From the NCBI GenBank assembly GCA_007131465.1, contig SLQN01000145.1:1-5759 (forward strand): a stretch of DNA of 5,759 nt, read 5' to 3'. How positions within the stretch are numbered: the stretch's first letter is position 1; every line of letters begins with the position of its first letter. This document shows positions 5,352 through 5,759 of the stretch, piece by piece. The notes under the pieces were generated by a model that saw only the letters and a program-made list of their open reading frames with translations, did not search any database and had not been told where the DNA came from. This stretch comes from Paracoccaceae bacterium. Lineage in GTDB: Bacteria > Pseudomonadota > Alphaproteobacteria > Rhodobacterales > Rhodobacteraceae. Made by a program: the position numbers and the translations under genes.

Positions 5352-5759
5352 TCATTCCGCCGGTGTAGTGACCTGAGTGGTGTTGCGCTTTTGCGTCGCC
5401 TGGACTTCCTCGACCCAGAGCGAGTGATGCTCTTTGGCCCAGTTCTCATCGACCTCTCCAGAGCCCATGGCGTCAAAAGCGCCTTCCATGCCGACAGAAC
5501 CGATATAGATATGGGCGATCACGATGGCCGAGAGTGCCGCAGCGATCAGCGCATGAATGATCTGGTAGAACTGCCAGTCTGCCGCTGTCGCCACTTCGGC
5601 GGGAAACAGCATCATGATGCCAGTATAGGACAGACCTGCCCCGCCGATCACCACGGACCAGAAGATCAGCTTCTGTCCGGCGTTGAACTTGCGCGCGGGC
5701 GGGTGGACACCCTTCTTCAGCAACCCGCCGCCTTGCTTGATCCATTCCAGATCAACCTT
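5352..5759 (-). CDS. Formate dehydrogenase gamma subunit (cytochrome b556), 3' part, truncated by window edge
   Basis: The last 135 residues are visible and the frame is open to the window edge. The sequence DLEWIKQGGGLLKKGVHPPA, then FNAGQKLIFWSVVIGGAGLS, the membrane segment QIIHALIAAALSAIVIAHIY, and IGSVGMEGAFDAMGSGEVDE, WAKEHHSLW is the typical end of FdoI/FdnI-type subunits. This protein anchors the periplasm-facing formate dehydrogenase in the inner membrane and passes electrons from formate through b hemes to quinone. Two hydrophobic segments remain (about 31-52 and 67-88). The histidines in IIHAL (69) and IAHIY (83) are candidate heme ligands. After the conserved domain comes a short polar tail ending TTPAE. 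A TTG at 5723 is only an internal codon; the true start lies outside. Catalytic and Fe-S subunit genes are expected beyond the right edge, and a terminator follows the stop. Confidence 0.95.
   Translation of the reverse strand, partial: KVDLEWIKQGGGLLKKGVHPPARKFNAGQKLIFWSVVIGGAGLSYTGIMMLFPAEVATAADWQFYQIIHALIAAALSAIVIAHIYIGSVGMEGAFDAMGSGEVDENWAKEHHSLWVEEVQATQKRNTTQVTTPAE

Overview
The window is GC-rich and reads as alphaproteobacterial DNA. Protein style and gene neighbourhood (formate dehydrogenase cytochrome b subunit, Mrp, YtcJ/polyamine transporter remnants, a GH13-like glucosylglycerol-hydrolase-type enzyme) suggest Rhodobacteraceae. The genus cannot be fixed from sequence alone. Every gene I can support lies on the minus strand, so the biological reading order runs from position 5759 down to 1.

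Region 5759-5250: the 3' part of a membrane formate dehydrogenase gamma subunit (cytochrome b556) enters from the right edge and stops at 5352. A rho-independent terminator (5296-5326) follows and closes that operon.

Region 5249-2757: a tight three-gene cluster. It encodes Mrp/ApbC (P-loop Fe-S carrier ATPase), a 51-residue protein with one N-terminal hydrophobic segment, and an exported seven-bladed WD40 propeller fused to a class I cytochrome c. Spacers are 13 and 8 bases, so the three are probably co-transcribed. Being next to formate dehydrogenase, an Fe-S and heme enzyme, suggests a role in cofactor supply or periplasmic electron transfer, but this is inference.

Region 2756-1195: a gene graveyard. 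About 320 bases with no identifiable gene are followed by the C-terminal quarter of a YtcJ-type amidohydrolase with a frameshift, then an ATPase gene of a spermidine/putrescine ABC transporter reduced to its first ~25 codons joined to its TOBE domain (also frameshifted), then the C-terminal half of the matching polyamine-binding protein. The order amidohydrolase - ATPase - binding protein is preserved, so this looks like one ancestral operon eroded by several separate deletions. No permease gene is visible. A perfect 20-bp palindrome lies at the ATPase scar and a second strong inverted repeat follows the binding-protein stop.

Region 1194-1: about 210 bases without a gene, then the 5' part of a large intact gene running off the left edge. 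It is probably a glucosylglycerol hydrolase-like GH13-related enzyme for breakdown of a compatible solute. I found no RNA genes, CRISPR array or insertion sequence.
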